DNA of 64,000 nt from JANLQX01 sp031368215 (GTDB taxonomy: Bacteria; Actinomycetota; Acidimicrobiia; Acidimicrobiales; JANYDT01). Positions 26,379 to 36,237 of this stretch are shown piece after piece. The translations under genes were made by a program, and so were the position numbers. Under the pieces are notes generated by a model, which was given only the letters and a program-made list of their open reading frames with translations, searched no databases and was not told where the DNA came from. Where the stretch lies: positions 1-64,000 of the forward strand of contig JANLRD010000009.1 of the NCBI GenBank assembly GCA_031368215.1, given 5' to 3'. Within the stretch, counting starts at the first letter, position 1, and each line of letters starts with the position of its first letter.

Positions 26379-26502
26379 TTGGGGGGTGTTCTGCCCCCAC
26401 ATATGGGGGCAACCTCTCTCCAAGTGGACGGGTCACTGGTGTTGCGAGCAGTCGAGCGAAGCGAGCAGCGCAGCGCCGGGCGAGTAGGGGCAACCTCTCT
26501 CC
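26379..26502 (+). repeat. Nested G/C-tract palindromes and 16-bp direct repeat
   Basis: GCCCCCA (26393-26399) pairs with TGGGGGC (26404-26410) around CATA. The same C-tract can instead pair with the upstream TGGGGGG near 26380. GGGGCAACCTCTCTCC occurs twice, at 26406-26421 and 26487-26502, 81 bases apart. The stretch lies in the leader of the giant patatin gene and upstream of the Cys-rich gene. Confidence 0.6.
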
Positions 26503-26555
26503 GAAGGTGACTGCCTACTCGACATCGTCGGGGCCTTTTCTGCAACGATCAGGCG

Positions 26556-29500
26556 ATGAGTGCGACGACGGACGACTCGGACGTGGTGGCGGCGCCTCCG
26601 CCGGAAGGCGGGTCGGCCCCGGCGAGAGTGGCGCCGCCCGGTCGGCGGTGGTGGGAGGTCCGACGCAACCTCGTCCTGTTGGCGCTCATCACGGTGGCTG
26701 GTGCCCTGCTCTTCGGATGGATGCGCAACGACGATGGCCTCTTCGAGCTCCCAGGTCGATCGGCCGCAGCAATGTCCGCCGCCGCGCTGCCCGGGAACGC
26801 GCTCCAGCTGGTCGCGATGGACATGTTCTTCGCCGCGGTCTTCGCGGCGATCCTGGCGCTGTTGGTGGGCCGCAACCGTGGCTGGCGGATACTTGCGTTC
26901 GTCGGCATCGGCTTGTACTTCCTCGCCGACGAAGCGGAGAACCGCTCGCTCTACGAGATCGTTCGGGCCAAGGGTCGTGTTGGTGGTCCGCCTATCACCG
27001 CCGCCGCCGCCCGGGAGCTTTCGACTGCTTCGGCGGCGAAGTGGGGCTTTCTCTGTGCGGCCATGCTCGCGCTCGCCGCGTCGTGGTATGTGACACTGCC
27101 GAAACGGATCGCTGACCCGGCGAACTGGGGACGTTGGTGGCTGACGCCGCCGAGTCGGTGGAGGCGGGTGCACGGACGCGACCGGCAGTGGCACGGTCCA
27201 GCCAACCGCGGCCGGCTCGACGCCGTTGGCGTCATCGACGAGTGGGAGCCCGACCCACGTCGCTTCGGCGTCTCCCTCTCGGGGGGCGGAATCCGATCTG
27301 CGTCGTTTTCGCTCGGTGTCCTGCAGGAACTCCGCGCCCGTGGCCTGCTGGGACGGGCCCGCTATCTCGCGTCGGTATCCGGAGGTGGTTACACCGCGAC
27401 CGCGTTCACGGCGATGAACCAACCGCGCGTGGATGCCTCGGGATCGACCGTTGCACCGGTCGCGGAAACGGAGCAGTGGCAGGAGAACTCGCCGGAGGAG
27501 CAGGCGTTGCGTCGATCATTGCGTTACCTCGCGACGAGCACCGGGGTCCTCACCGCTGCCATAGGACGGATCCTCTTCGGTCTCTTCGTCAATCTCGTGG
27601 TGTTGTACCTGCTCACCTTCGCCATCATGCGTCCTGTCGGCTGGTTCATCGGCTCCGGTGCCGTGGCCCCCGGGCTGCGCGTCCAGCAGCCTGTGGCCAC
27701 GAAGGTGTTCTCACCCGACGACCCGAAGTGCCGGGACTTCGGGCCCGATATCGGGCGGAAGCAGATTGCCATCGTCGACGCCGTCGAGTCGAGCCCGTCG
27801 GTCACGACCCGCCGCTTCGAGATCACGGTCGCCGCGCCGACCCAATGCATCGCGCTTGTTTCGCCGCCGTCGATCGCCGAGCGCACCAAGCCGATTCGGC
27901 TCGAAATGGTCCGGCCCGCCGTAGTGATCATCGAGGAGGGGAAGGCGCGGGTCGAACGACAGGCGACGATGGCGGCTCGCTGGTGCAAGCCGGACGAGTG
28001 CCCTGGGAAGCAAGCAGAGGAACCGGCCGGGGACATCGTTGCTGGTCTCGTCAAGGTGATCCAGCCGACCGTTTCCCTTCGCTCCGATGCCGTGGGGATC
28101 GGGCCAACTGAACTGATCACCAAGTTCCTGGTCATCGACGACCCTGGCCCGCGACGTCTGGTCGCACCGGTGAGCATCCTCGACCGCCGTGACGACGAGC
28201 GTTCGCGGCGATCAGCGAGCGCCCCGGCCTCGGTGGCGTTCGCGCTCGCGGTGGCACTGATGATCTACCGCGTCGGTCGCAGGCCCCATAACTACCGGGC
28301 CTTCAACCGATGGGCGCTGCGTTCTGCCCTGGTCGGAATAGCGCTCCTGATCGTGTGGTGGCTGCTGCCAGCGGCCGTCGAATCCATCCCGCGGGCGATC
28401 TCCAAGGCGGCGAACGGTGGGCCGTCGCCGTCCTCGCGACCGAAGGTCTTCGGCTTCCAGCTTCCACCGAGCAGCCTGTCGAATCTCCTCGCCTTCCTCG
28501 TGCTCGCCGTGAGGTCGGTGCAGCGTCAGTTCAGAGGCGACAAGGGCGCGAACGCAGCAGCCACATCCGAACCCGGGCAGAGCAACGCCCGGGCATTCAC
28601 GAAGAAGGCGACACGCGTCGTCACGCGCGCCGTCATCGGGTTGGGCCTGATCGCTGTTGCCGTCGTGAACATGCTCACCATCCTCACCGTGGGGGCGCTG
28701 AACGGTCCCAATGGCCGCTTCACCTGGCTGAGCGACATGGTGTGGGGCGATCTGCTCGTGGGCAGGCTGCCACCGGACTACACGTTATGGATCATCGTGG
28801 TCTTCTTCCTCCTCGCCACCGTCAGCTTCACCGAAGCCGTGTCGTGGTCGATGGCGCCCATTTACCGTCGCCGACTGGCCTACGGGTTTGCCTGGTCCCG
28901 GGTCGGGTCGGGCGCAGAGCGCCGGCCCTACGGCCGGGCCGAAGCGGTGCACTCGGAGTCCACGGTCGATCGCCCGCTCACCGAGGAACAGGTCACGACG
29001 TCACTGGCCTGGCAGGACCTCACAAGCGGCCCCTTCGGCGGCTTCGCCGGAGGGGCCGAAGGTGACGGTACAGAGCACGTGCTGTGCTGTGCCGTCAACG
29101 TCCGGGGGGAGAACCGGGCGCCCACGGCCCGAAAGGCCGTGTCGTTCACCGCATCACGTTCCTACATCGGCTCGCCGGAGATCGGCTGGATGGACACGAA
29201 GACGTACCGCTCGAAGATGTCGCTGCGCCGCTCCTGGGACGTGAGTCTCCCGGGCCTGATGGCGACGTCGGGAGCGGCAGCCAGTCCGGGTATGGGGCGG
29301 TCCGATCTCGGTGCCGCCGGTTCCGTTCTGGCGATCCTCAATGTCCGGCTCGGCGCGTGGTTGCCGAATCCTCGTTGGGTGGCGTCGGTCGATGACGGCG
29401 CCTGGCGTCATCTCCCCGGATGGCAGTGGTTCGTCCGCGAAGTCTTCCGCCGGTTCGACCCGCGGGCCCCGTACCTCTACGTGACCGACGGTGGGCATTG

Positions 29501-30092
29501 GGAGAACCTCGGACTGGTCGAGCTCCTTCGTCGGGGGTGCGCCAACATCGTCGTCGTATCCGCGGCCGGTGACGGGCTGTACTCGAACTCGACGTTCGCG
29601 TCCGCCATCGAGATCGCCCGCACCGACCTCGGTGTCGAGATCGACATCGACGCCGTGTGGAACACTCGCCCCCTCCTGAGCGATGCACCGGGGCCCCTGC
29701 CGAGCGGACGCGAGTACCTGCTCGGAGCAGGGGGCGCAACACCCCTGGTCGGTCGGGCCGCACCGAACGGCTTCGCGTTCGGAACGATCCGCTTCCCCCT
29801 GGAGCCGGGTTCCCCGGATGGGGCAGAGCGGGTCACCGGCACGATTCTGCTCATCGATGCGTCGATGGTCGACGGGCTCCCGGCCGACGTGCACGCCTAC
29901 GCCGAGAAGCACCCCGAGTTCCCGAACGTCTCGACGGGGGATCAGTTCTTCACCGACGAGGACTTCGAGGCGTACCGCGTCCTCGGCCGCACGCTGGCCC
30001 GGCAGTCACTCGGCGGGCCACGGGGGCTGCACTTCGCCGACAGGATCACCGACCCGGTTACCGGCTGCACCCGCACCGACCCGCAGCAGTGA
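26556..30092 (+). CDS. Giant multi-helix patatin-like phospholipase
   Basis: This 1178-residue protein carries the patatin fold. GVSLSGGGIRSASFSLGVLQ (about 238-257) gives the oxyanion hole, LASVSGGGY (about 271) the Ser of GxSxG, and VTDGGHWENLG (about 977) the DGG Asp of the Ser-Asp dyad. Four predicted membrane helices precede the catalytic Ser motif. About five more (residues about 340-370, 545-565, 580-600, 690-720 and 745-770) lie between the Ser and Asp motifs, so the catalytic domain is split by some 700 residues of membrane and soluble insert. It is probably a membrane-anchored lipid acyl hydrolase. The ATG at 26556 follows the palindromic leader described separately. Confidence 0.85.
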   Translation: MSATTDDSDVVAAPPPEGGSAPARVAPPGRRWWEVRRNLVLLALITVAGALLFGWMRNDDGLFELPGRSAAAMSAAALPGNALQLVAMDMFFAAVFAAILALLVGRNRGWRILAFVGIGLYFLADEAENRSLYEIVRAKGRVGGPPITAAAARELSTASAAKWGFLCAAMLALAASWYVTLPKRIADPANWGRWWLTPPSRWRRVHGRDRQWHGPANRGRLDAVGVIDEWEPDPRRFGVSLSGGGIRSASFSLGVLQELRARGLLGRARYLASVSGGGYTATAFTAMNQPRVDASGSTVAPVAETEQWQENSPEEQALRRSLRYLATSTGVLTAAIGRILFGLFVNLVVLYLLTFAIMRPVGWFIGSGAVAPGLRVQQPVATKVFSPDDPKCRDFGPDIGRKQIAIVDAVESSPSVTTRRFEITVAAPTQCIALVSPPSIAERTKPIRLEMVRPAVVIIEEGKARVERQATMAARWCKPDECPGKQAEEPAGDIVAGLVKVIQPTVSLRSDAVGIGPTELITKFLVIDDPGPRRLVAPVSILDRRDDERSRRSASAPASVAFALAVALMIYRVGRRPHNYRAFNRWALRSALVGIALLIVWWLLPAAVESIPRAISKAANGGPSPSSRPKVFGFQLPPSSLSNLLAFLVLAVRSVQRQFRGDKGANAAATSEPGQSNARAFTKKATRVVTRAVIGLGLIAVAVVNMLTILTVGALNGPNGRFTWLSDMVWGDLLVGRLPPDYTLWIIVVFFLLATVSFTEAVSWSMAPIYRRRLAYGFAWSRVGSGAERRPYGRAEAVHSESTVDRPLTEEQVTTSLAWQDLTSGPFGGFAGGAEGDGTEHVLCCAVNVRGENRAPTARKAVSFTASRSYIGSPEIGWMDTKTYRSKMSLRRSWDVSLPGLMATSGAAASPGMGRSDLGAAGSVLAILNVRLGAWLPNPRWVASVDDGAWRHLPGWQWFVREVFRRFDPRAPYLYVTDGGHWENLGLVELLRRGCANIVVVSAAGDGLYSNSTFASAIEIARTDLGVEIDIDAVWNTRPLLSDAPGPLPSGREYLLGAGGATPLVGRAAPNGFAFGTIRFPLEPGSPDGAERVTGTILLIDASMVDGLPADVHAYAEKHPEFPNVSTGDQFFTDEDFEAYRVLGRTLARQSLGGPRGLHFADRITDPVTGCTRTDPQQ

Positions 30093-30188
30093 GCCGAGAG
30101 GTGGAGTAATCAGCGGACTCGCCCAGTTCACAGCGGCCGGGCAGACTGCGAAGCACAGGATGTCCGGAGCCGCACGTTGGGAGTCACG

Positions 30189-31688
30189 ATGAACCTCGCC
30201 GATATCGGGTTGCACTGGGCACGTTGGCAGCCGAATGAGATCGCGATCCGCTTCGGGTCCCGCTCGGTCACCTGGCGGGAGCTCGATGCCCGGACTTCTT
30301 CGATCGCCACCGATCTGCGCAGGCGTGGTGTCAGCGCCGGAGATCGGATCGCCATCCTCATGCTCAACCGGCCCGAATGGATCGAGGTCACGATCGCTGC
30401 ATGGAAGGTCGCCGCAGTGGTCGTTCCACTGAACGTCCGCTTCACTGCGGCGGAGGTCGCGTTCGTGGTGCGCGACGCCGGAACCCGCATCATCGTGACG
30501 GATGAGACGCTCGCTCCCTCGTGTTCGATGGTCGACGCCTCCGTCACTGTGCTGACCGCCGATGACATCGCGGCCGTCGACGTCGACGGTGAGTCGTTCG
30601 CGACGGCGATCACGGACGAGTCCACTCCCTCGTTCCTCTGCTACACCTCGGGCACCACCGGGGATCCGAAGGGGGCGATCCTCACCCACGGATCGTGGAA
30701 CGTGGCATCCCAAGGCTGGGCCCAGGCCATCGAACTCACGCCGAAGGACCGGGTCGTTCTGCCGTTCCCGCTCGCGTTCACCGGAGGCCTCGCCGTCTTT
30801 CTCTTCGCCTACTGGGCTGGGGCGCGCCTGGTCCTGGAACCGGCCGTGGACACCGATCGTCTCTTCGATCTCTTCGAGACGGAAAGGGTCACGGCGCTCC
30901 TTTCGGTGCCGGCGATCCTTCAGCAGCTGGTGAGCCATCCCCGTTTCGCCGGCGCCGATCTGTCGAGTTGGCGGGTCGCGTGCTCCGGCGGCGCCCCGGT
31001 CCCGGTGCCGCTCATCAAGGCGATCCAGGCAATCGGCGTGCCGATGCTCCAGGGCTTCAGCCTGACCGAGGCCTCGGCGGCGGCAACGATCCTGTCGAAC
31101 CATGAGGCGACCCGGAAGATCGGTTCGGCCGGCCTGCCGATCATCCACGGCTCGATCGGTATCGTCGACGACGACGGGCTCCCAGTCGAAGTCGGGACGG
31201 TCGGCGAGATCACCGTCGGCGGACCCCAGATCATGAAGGGCTATTGGAACAAGCCGGAAGCCTCGGCTGCAGCGCTCGCCAACGGTGTCTTGCACACCGG
31301 CGACCTCGGTTACCTCGACGACGAGGGCTACCTGTTCGTCGTCGACCGGAAGAAGGACATGCTCATCAGCGGCGGGCTCAACGTGTACCCCGCGGAGATC
31401 GAACGGGTGCTCGTGAATGTTCCGGGAATCGTCGAGGTGGCCGTGATCGGGGTGCCCGACGAACGATGGGGTGAGACGCCGGCGGTGATCGCCTGGACGA
31501 ACGGCGCGGCCCTCGACGCCTCGGTCATCCTCGAAGCCTGCACGGCGACCCTGGCGGATTTCAAACTGCCCCGCTATGTGGTGTCATCGCCCGAGCCATT
31601 GCCCCGCAACATGAGCGGCAAAATCCTCAAGCGGGAACTGAAGCTCCGCTACGTCGACCTTCCCACCACCGCCACGCCGATCCGGTGA
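30189..31688 (+). CDS. AMP-dependent acyl-CoA synthetase
   Basis: This 499-residue ANL-superfamily ligase activates a carboxylic acid to its acyl-CoA through an acyl-adenylate. YTSGTTGDPKGAILTH is the P-loop, FSLTEASAAATI the A5 adenine motif, HTGDLGYLDDEGYLFVVDRKKDM the A7/A8 hinge, and NMSGKILKREL carries the C-terminal catalytic Lys. The length suits medium-chain or aryl-CoA ligases; the substrate is unknown. ATG 30189 has GGGAG seven bases upstream. Its stop overlaps the start of the LLM oxidoreductase, so the pair is one operon. Confidence 0.92.
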   Translation: MNLADIGLHWARWQPNEIAIRFGSRSVTWRELDARTSSIATDLRRRGVSAGDRIAILMLNRPEWIEVTIAAWKVAAVVVPLNVRFTAAEVAFVVRDAGTRIIVTDETLAPSCSMVDASVTVLTADDIAAVDVDGESFATAITDESTPSFLCYTSGTTGDPKGAILTHGSWNVASQGWAQAIELTPKDRVVLPFPLAFTGGLAVFLFAYWAGARLVLEPAVDTDRLFDLFETERVTALLSVPAILQQLVSHPRFAGADLSSWRVACSGGAPVPVPLIKAIQAIGVPMLQGFSLTEASAAATILSNHEATRKIGSAGLPIIHGSIGIVDDDGLPVEVGTVGEITVGGPQIMKGYWNKPEASAAALANGVLHTGDLGYLDDEGYLFVVDRKKDMLISGGLNVYPAEIERVLVNVPGIVEVAVIGVPDERWGETPAVIAWTNGAALDASVILEACTATLADFKLPRYVVSSPEPLPRNMSGKILKRELKLRYVDLPTTATPIR

Positions 31689-32563
31689 ACCCTTCTTTGT
31701 CGAGCCCGTTGCGATTGGGCGTGACGCTTCTCTCTGCCGACACGACAATCCGTCCCGACGATCTCGCGCGAGCGGCCGAGGAGCGGGGTTTTGAGAGCAT
31801 GTGGCTCCCCGAGCACAGCCACATCCCGATCAGCCGCGAGTCGCCGTGGCCGGGTTCTCTGACCGGCGAGCAGCTCCCCGCTCCCTACGCGCGCTTACAT
31901 GATGTGTTCGTCAGCCTGTCGATGGCGGCTGCCGTCACGACGAAACTCCGCTTGGGGACCAGCGTGGTCCTGCTGGGTCAGCGCGACGCGATCTGGACGG
32001 CGAAGCAGGTCGCAACCCTCGACCACCTGAGCGGAGGCCGGGTTGAGCTCGGCGTCGGCATCGGTTGGAACCGCGAGGAGATGGAGAACCACGGCATGCG
32101 GTTCGCCGACCGGTGGACACGGGTGCGCGAGACGATGGCGGCGATGCGCGCGCTGTGGACCAATGATGTGGGCGCATACGAAGGCGAGTTGGTCCATGTG
32201 GCTCCTTCGTGGCAGTGGCCGAAACCGGCCCAGCTGAAAGGGCCGCCGGTGCACCTCGGCGGTGGGGCGGGTCCTCGGCTTCTCGGCGAGGTGGCGGCAT
32301 GGGCCGATGGCTGGCTCCCGATCTCGGCCCGCGCATCGCTTCGCTCGCGCCTTGACGCGATGCACTCGGTATGTGAGGGCGTGGGCCGAGATCCGGCATC
32401 GGTCATGGTCAGCGTGTTCGGCGCCACGACCAGTGCCGAGGGGTTGACGAGCCTTGCCGCCGAAGGCGTGCACCGTGCCGTGCTCACCTCGTGGGCCGGC
32501 GATCGCGATGGGGTATTGCGCGACCTCGACTCGTGGGTGCCGCTCCTGTCGGAGTTCGGGTAG
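31685..32563 (+). CDS. F420-type LLM-class oxidoreductase
   Basis: This 292-residue luciferase-like TIM barrel contains ERGFESMWLPEHSHIP, TSVVLLGQRDAIWTAKQVATLDHLSGGRVELGVGIGWNREEM, and a C-terminal GVHRAVL segment, the standard TIGR03619-type layout. Actinobacterial members usually use reduced F420 or FMN to reduce or oxygenate small organics. GTG 31685 overlaps the acyl-CoA synthetase stop (GTGA), implying coupled translation and possible action on the same CoA substrate or its precursor. The cofactor is inferred from family, not seen. Confidence 0.88.
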   Translation: MNPSLSSPLRLGVTLLSADTTIRPDDLARAAEERGFESMWLPEHSHIPISRESPWPGSLTGEQLPAPYARLHDVFVSLSMAAAVTTKLRLGTSVVLLGQRDAIWTAKQVATLDHLSGGRVELGVGIGWNREEMENHGMRFADRWTRVRETMAAMRALWTNDVGAYEGELVHVAPSWQWPKPAQLKGPPVHLGGGAGPRLLGEVAAWADGWLPISARASLRSRLDAMHSVCEGVGRDPASVMVSVFGATTSAEGLTSLAAEGVHRAVLTSWAGDRDGVLRDLDSWVPLLSEFG

Positions 32564-32575
32564 CGCCGAGCGAGC

Positions 32576-33553
32576 TCAGCTCGCCCGACGGTCCATGATC
32601 TCGCGGAGAACCGCAGCACGGGCGGTCATTCGCCGGCGCATGCGCAGGGTATAAAACGCGGGGTGGCCGAGCGCGGGACCGTCTGCTGGCACGAACTCCC
32701 CGGTGCGGTTGCGGAACGCCGTCTGCCGCAGGGCGACGCCGACCCGGCGAGCGCTGGGTGTCACACCGAAGACGCTCCACACGGTGCCGGTGCGCCATCC
32801 GCAGCGCGAGCCGATGGACTCGTTGGCCGTGAACACGGCCCACACGATGCCCGCAGCGATGCGTGCGCCGTCGGCCGTCGGTCGGAGTTGTCGCACCGGT
32901 GTCCGGGCCAGGTCGGCAAGGAAGCGTCGGCACGCTGTCGTCAGCTCGACCGGCACCGCGTGTCGTGCCAGCGTGCGGTCCAGAACGGCCAGCGCGGCCT
33001 GCACCGCCACCCGGTTCTGGGGCGCCACGCCGGCCCACCGGAAGGGTTCGTCGGGCAGCGGGTTGACGGTGTCGAGGGTGCGGAGCTGTTCATGTCCTCC
33101 CACTGCGCGGGCAAGGCCCCGATAAGCCCGCTCGTTCGCATCCACGACGAGTCTGCGGGCGGCGGGCGCAGGCGGAGCGATCGCGCGGACCGCCGGGCGT
33201 TGCGCATCAATCGAGCGGGGGCCATCCGTCCGCACGATGCTCAGGCGAATGGGGACTCGTACGATGAGGTCCTCATCGTCGAACAGCTCGTCGTAAGGCG
33301 ACTCCGACTCGTCGCAGCCGCAACTGATCAGCTGGCCCCGGCATCGCGGGCACTCCTCCATGTCACAGCCGCGGTGATGGAACCCGGCCGGTCGCACACC
33401 GCAGTCGCCGCATCTCTCGGCCTTCCAGCCGCGAACGCGTTCGGACCCGAAGGCGATCGGATGGAACACACCGGTACCCGTCGGCACCGGAGCGACGATG
33501 CACGACACCCCGTCGTTGAGCATTTCGTGTTCACACAATTCGCAGATGGACAT
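32576..33553 (-). CDS. Hypothetical protein with N-terminal Cys clusters
   Basis: This 325-residue protein begins MSICELCEHEML and has CxxC or CxC units in ERCGDCGVRPAGFHHRGCDMEECPRCRGQLISCGCDE within residues 45-85, a likely pair of zinc ribbons. The rest is helical and Arg/Ala-rich, and its last ~25 residues are strongly basic. It may bind nucleic acid or protein, but no family is recognised. ATG 33553 has GGAG eight bases upstream; the open frame further upstream overlaps the divergent SDR gene region. It is convergent with the LLM gene (12 bases apart). Confidence 0.7.
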   Translation of the reverse strand: MSICELCEHEMLNDGVSCIVAPVPTGTGVFHPIAFGSERVRGWKAERCGDCGVRPAGFHHRGCDMEECPRCRGQLISCGCDESESPYDELFDDEDLIVRVPIRLSIVRTDGPRSIDAQRPAVRAIAPPAPAARRLVVDANERAYRGLARAVGGHEQLRTLDTVNPLPDEPFRWAGVAPQNRVAVQAALAVLDRTLARHAVPVELTTACRRFLADLARTPVRQLRPTADGARIAAGIVWAVFTANESIGSRCGWRTGTVWSVFGVTPSARRVGVALRQTAFRNRTGEFVPADGPALGHPAFYTLRMRRRMTARAAVLREIMDRRAS

Positions 33554-33732
33554 AGTCAGACTCCGTTCGGCAGGAAAGTGGTTCCATCGTGGCGGGAGGG
33601 GTGTGACAGCCGTGATGGACGCCCCGGCGGCGGGCAAGCGCTCCGAGCCGCTCGGTGCCAGGTGGAACGATGCAATGCTCCAGCCCCGGGTCGGACACAC
33701 GCCGGAAACGAAGAGCGGCTACCTTTCGTGGC

Positions 33733-34515
33733 GTGTCGTCGTCACCTCCTACGAAGAACAAGGAGGGCCGCCTGGCGGGGAGCCGCGTCGTCGTCACGGG
33801 CGCCGCTCGTGGCATCGGGTCGGCGATCGCCCAGGTCTTCGCGGCCGAAGGGGCCGAGCTTGCCCTCATCGATCTCCTCGCCGATGAGCTCAGCGGGGTC
33901 GCGGCCGCGCTGAGCGCGAAGCCGATCGTCGGTGATCTCCGCAATCCCGACGGCGCCCGTCGGGCGACGCAGGCGGCGATCGACGCGCTCGGCGGGATCG
34001 ACGTGCTTGTCAACAATGCCGGGGTGCTTCGTTTCTCGTCGATTCTTGACATGTCCGCCGAGGACTGGGACCTGATGTTCGAGGTGAATGCCCGGTCCAT
34101 GCTCTTCACCACCCAGATCGCCGTCCGGGCGATGATCCAACAAGGCCGCGGCGAGCGAACCTGCGCTGGAAAGATCGTCAACATGGCCTCGATGGGCGGG
34201 AAGCTCGGCAGCCCGAACCAGGCGCATTACTGCGCGTCGAAGGCGGCGGTCATCGCCTTCACCCGCGTGAGCGCGATGGAGTTCGGGGTGCACGGCATCA
34301 ACGTGAACTGCATCTGCCCCGGCTACGTGCTCACGGAGATGGGAGCCGCCACGCGCACGCAGGCGATGATCGATGCATGGTCGTCGAAGTCCCCGCTCGC
34401 CCGCTTGGCCGAGCCCTCCGACGTCGCCCGAACCGCGCTTTTCCTTGCGTCGACGGATTCCGACTACTGCACCGGCCAGGCGATGAACGTCTCCGGTGGG
34501 ATGGTGATGCACTGA
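33733..34515 (+). CDS. SDR oxidoreductase of transporter operon
   Basis: This classical SDR of about 260 residues has VVVTGAARGIGSAIA (cofactor loop), LVNNAGVL, NMASMGGK with the catalytic Ser and HYCASKAAV with the Tyr-Lys pair. The C-terminus MNVSGGMVMH is typical. ELALIDLLAD after strand 2 suggests NAD(H). The start is uncertain; GTG 33733 puts the glycine motif at the usual distance and upstream sequence is low quality. Its stop overlaps the start of the ABC ATPase gene by one base (TGATG), so it is first in the importer operon and probably acts on the imported compound. Confidence 0.87.
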   Translation: MSSSPPTKNKEGRLAGSRVVVTGAARGIGSAIAQVFAAEGAELALIDLLADELSGVAAALSAKPIVGDLRNPDGARRATQAAIDALGGIDVLVNNAGVLRFSSILDMSAEDWDLMFEVNARSMLFTTQIAVRAMIQQGRGERTCAGKIVNMASMGGKLGSPNQAHYCASKAAVIAFTRVSAMEFGVHGINVNCICPGYVLTEMGAATRTQAMIDAWSSKSPLARLAEPSDVARTALFLASTDSDYCTGQAMNVSGGMVMH

Positions 34516-35264
34516 TGGACGACCACGGCCGCACGCCGGCTCTCGTGTTCGAGAACGTCTCGATGACCTTTCCGGACGGGACACTCGCGTTGCGAAACGC
34601 CACGTTCACCGTGCACCCCGGTGAGTTCGTCACGGTCGTCGGACCATCAGGCTGTGGCAAGTCGACGCTTCTGCGCATTGCGTCCGGGCTCGTCCAGCAG
34701 TCCGGCGGGACCGTCGCCGTCGACCGGGAGAGCCTCGGCTACGTCTTCCAGGACGCGACGCTGCTCAAGTGGCGCACGGTGCAGTCCAACGTGGAGTTGA
34801 TGGCCGAGCTGAGTGGTGTCGAGAAAGCGACGCGTCGGGCGATGGCGTCGGACGTGATCGACCTCGTGGGCCTCAGGGGATTCGAGGACAAATACCCCAA
34901 GCAGCTCTCCGGCGGAATGAAGATGCGGTGCTCGCTCGCCCGGGCCCTCGTCATGAATCCGAGTGTCTTCCTGTTCGACGAACCGTTCGGTGCGCTCGAC
35001 GAGATCACCCGGGAGCGACTCAACGACGAACTCCTCTCACTCTTCCAGCGCCAGAGGTTCGCGTCGCTGTTCATCACCCACTCGATCGCCGAGGCCGTGT
35101 TCCTCTCGACCCGGGTCCTCGTCATGTCCGGCCGACCGGGCGAGATCGTCGGCGATTTCGGCGTACCCTTCAGCTACCCGCGTTCGCCGGAGTTGCGCTT
35201 CGACCCTGCCTTTGCCGAGCTGTGCGGCCAGGTGTCGCATGCACTGCGAGGCGCCCACGTATGA
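34515..35264 (+). CDS. ABC importer ATPase, taurine/nitrate type
   Basis: This 249-residue nucleotide-binding subunit has Walker A GPSGCGKST (about 39-47), the Q-loop GYVFQDATLLKW, the signature QLSGGMKMR, Walker B VFLFDEPFGALDE and the switch His in FITHSIAEA. The SsuB/TauB/NrtD relatives supply energy for uptake of sulfonates, nitrate, aromatic acids or other small anions. It is coupled to the SDR gene before it and to the permease after it (ATGA overlap). The substrate is not assignable from sequence. Confidence 0.93.
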   Translation: MDDHGRTPALVFENVSMTFPDGTLALRNATFTVHPGEFVTVVGPSGCGKSTLLRIASGLVQQSGGTVAVDRESLGYVFQDATLLKWRTVQSNVELMAELSGVEKATRRAMASDVIDLVGLRGFEDKYPKQLSGGMKMRCSLARALVMNPSVFLFDEPFGALDEITRERLNDELLSLFQRQRFASLFITHSIAEAVFLSTRVLVMSGRPGEIVGDFGVPFSYPRSPELRFDPAFAELCGQVSHALRGAHV

Positions 35265-36184
35265 GCAGGCCGATGACCGACGACCCCCAGACTCCGAGCA
35301 CATCGTCGACGTTTCCCGCCGAGCTGGCGGTGCGATCGAACCTGATCCGCTACACCGGGCAGGACGTCGACGCGCGCAGTGTCGCCGAGCGACGCGGCCG
35401 GGTAGCTCTCTACCGATCGCTTCCCGTAGTGGTCTTCGGAGCGTTTCTCGGGCTCTGGTACTTCATGTCCTCCTGGGGGCTCAAGCACCTGTTCAACAAG
35501 CCGGGATTCCTCCTTCCCCCGCCCCATCGGGTGATCAACGAGTCGGTCACCAACGATCAGGTCCGCAAGCAGTTGGTCTCCGCTACGGTCCTGTCGGTAC
35601 GCGTGGCGTTCATCGGTCTGGTCGTGGCGATCGTCCTCGGGATCTTCCTCGCCGTGGTGATGAGCCAGGCGAGGTGGATCGAGAAATCGCTGTTCCCGTA
35701 CCTTGTGGCGCTCCAGGCCGTGCCGATCCTTGCCTTCGTCCCCCTGCTGGCCGTGTTCTTCGGCTTCAACTTCAAGGCCCGGGTGATCGTCTGCATCATC
35801 ATCTCGTTGTTCCCGATCGTGTCGAACACCCTCTTCGGTCTGCTGTCGGCGGAGCAGGGTCAACATGACCTGTTCACGCTGCGCAAGGCGTCCCGGTGGA
35901 CGCGGCTCACCAAGCTGCAGTTCCCGGCGGCGCTGCCGGCGATGTTCGCCGGGCTCAAGATCGCCGCTGGCCTCTCGGTGATCGGGGCCGTTGTCGGCGA
36001 CACGTTCTTCCGCCAGGGCCAGCCGGGCATCGGCATCCTCATCGACAACTTCCGCTCCCGTCTGCAGAACGAGGCAATGTACGGAGCGGTGCTCATCGCC
36101 GCCTTCATCGGCATCATGGTTTTCGTGTTCTTCACCTGGCTGGCCGACAAGACCATCGGTCACTGGTACGAGAGCACCCGTTGA
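35261..36184 (+). CDS. ABC importer permease, taurine/nitrate type
   Basis: This 307-residue inner-membrane protein has about six helices after a ~60-residue cytoplasmic start. The cytoplasmic EAA-type coupling loop is visible as FTLRKASRWTRLTKLQFPAALPAMFAGLKIAAGL, matching the SsuC/TauC family. Its ATG overlaps the ATPase stop. It forms the channel of the importer and works with the ATPase and the lipoprotein receptor encoded next. Confidence 0.92.
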   Translation: MSRPMTDDPQTPSTSSTFPAELAVRSNLIRYTGQDVDARSVAERRGRVALYRSLPVVVFGAFLGLWYFMSSWGLKHLFNKPGFLLPPPHRVINESVTNDQVRKQLVSATVLSVRVAFIGLVVAIVLGIFLAVVMSQARWIEKSLFPYLVALQAVPILAFVPLLAVFFGFNFKARVIVCIIISLFPIVSNTLFGLLSAEQGQHDLFTLRKASRWTRLTKLQFPAALPAMFAGLKIAAGLSVIGAVVGDTFFRQGQPGIGILIDNFRSRLQNEAMYGAVLIAAFIGIMVFVFFTWLADKTIGHWYESTR

Positions 36185-36237
36185 AACACCGCAGTTCCCG
36201 TACCACCCGACCATCCCAACTTCTAAGGAGAAGCACA

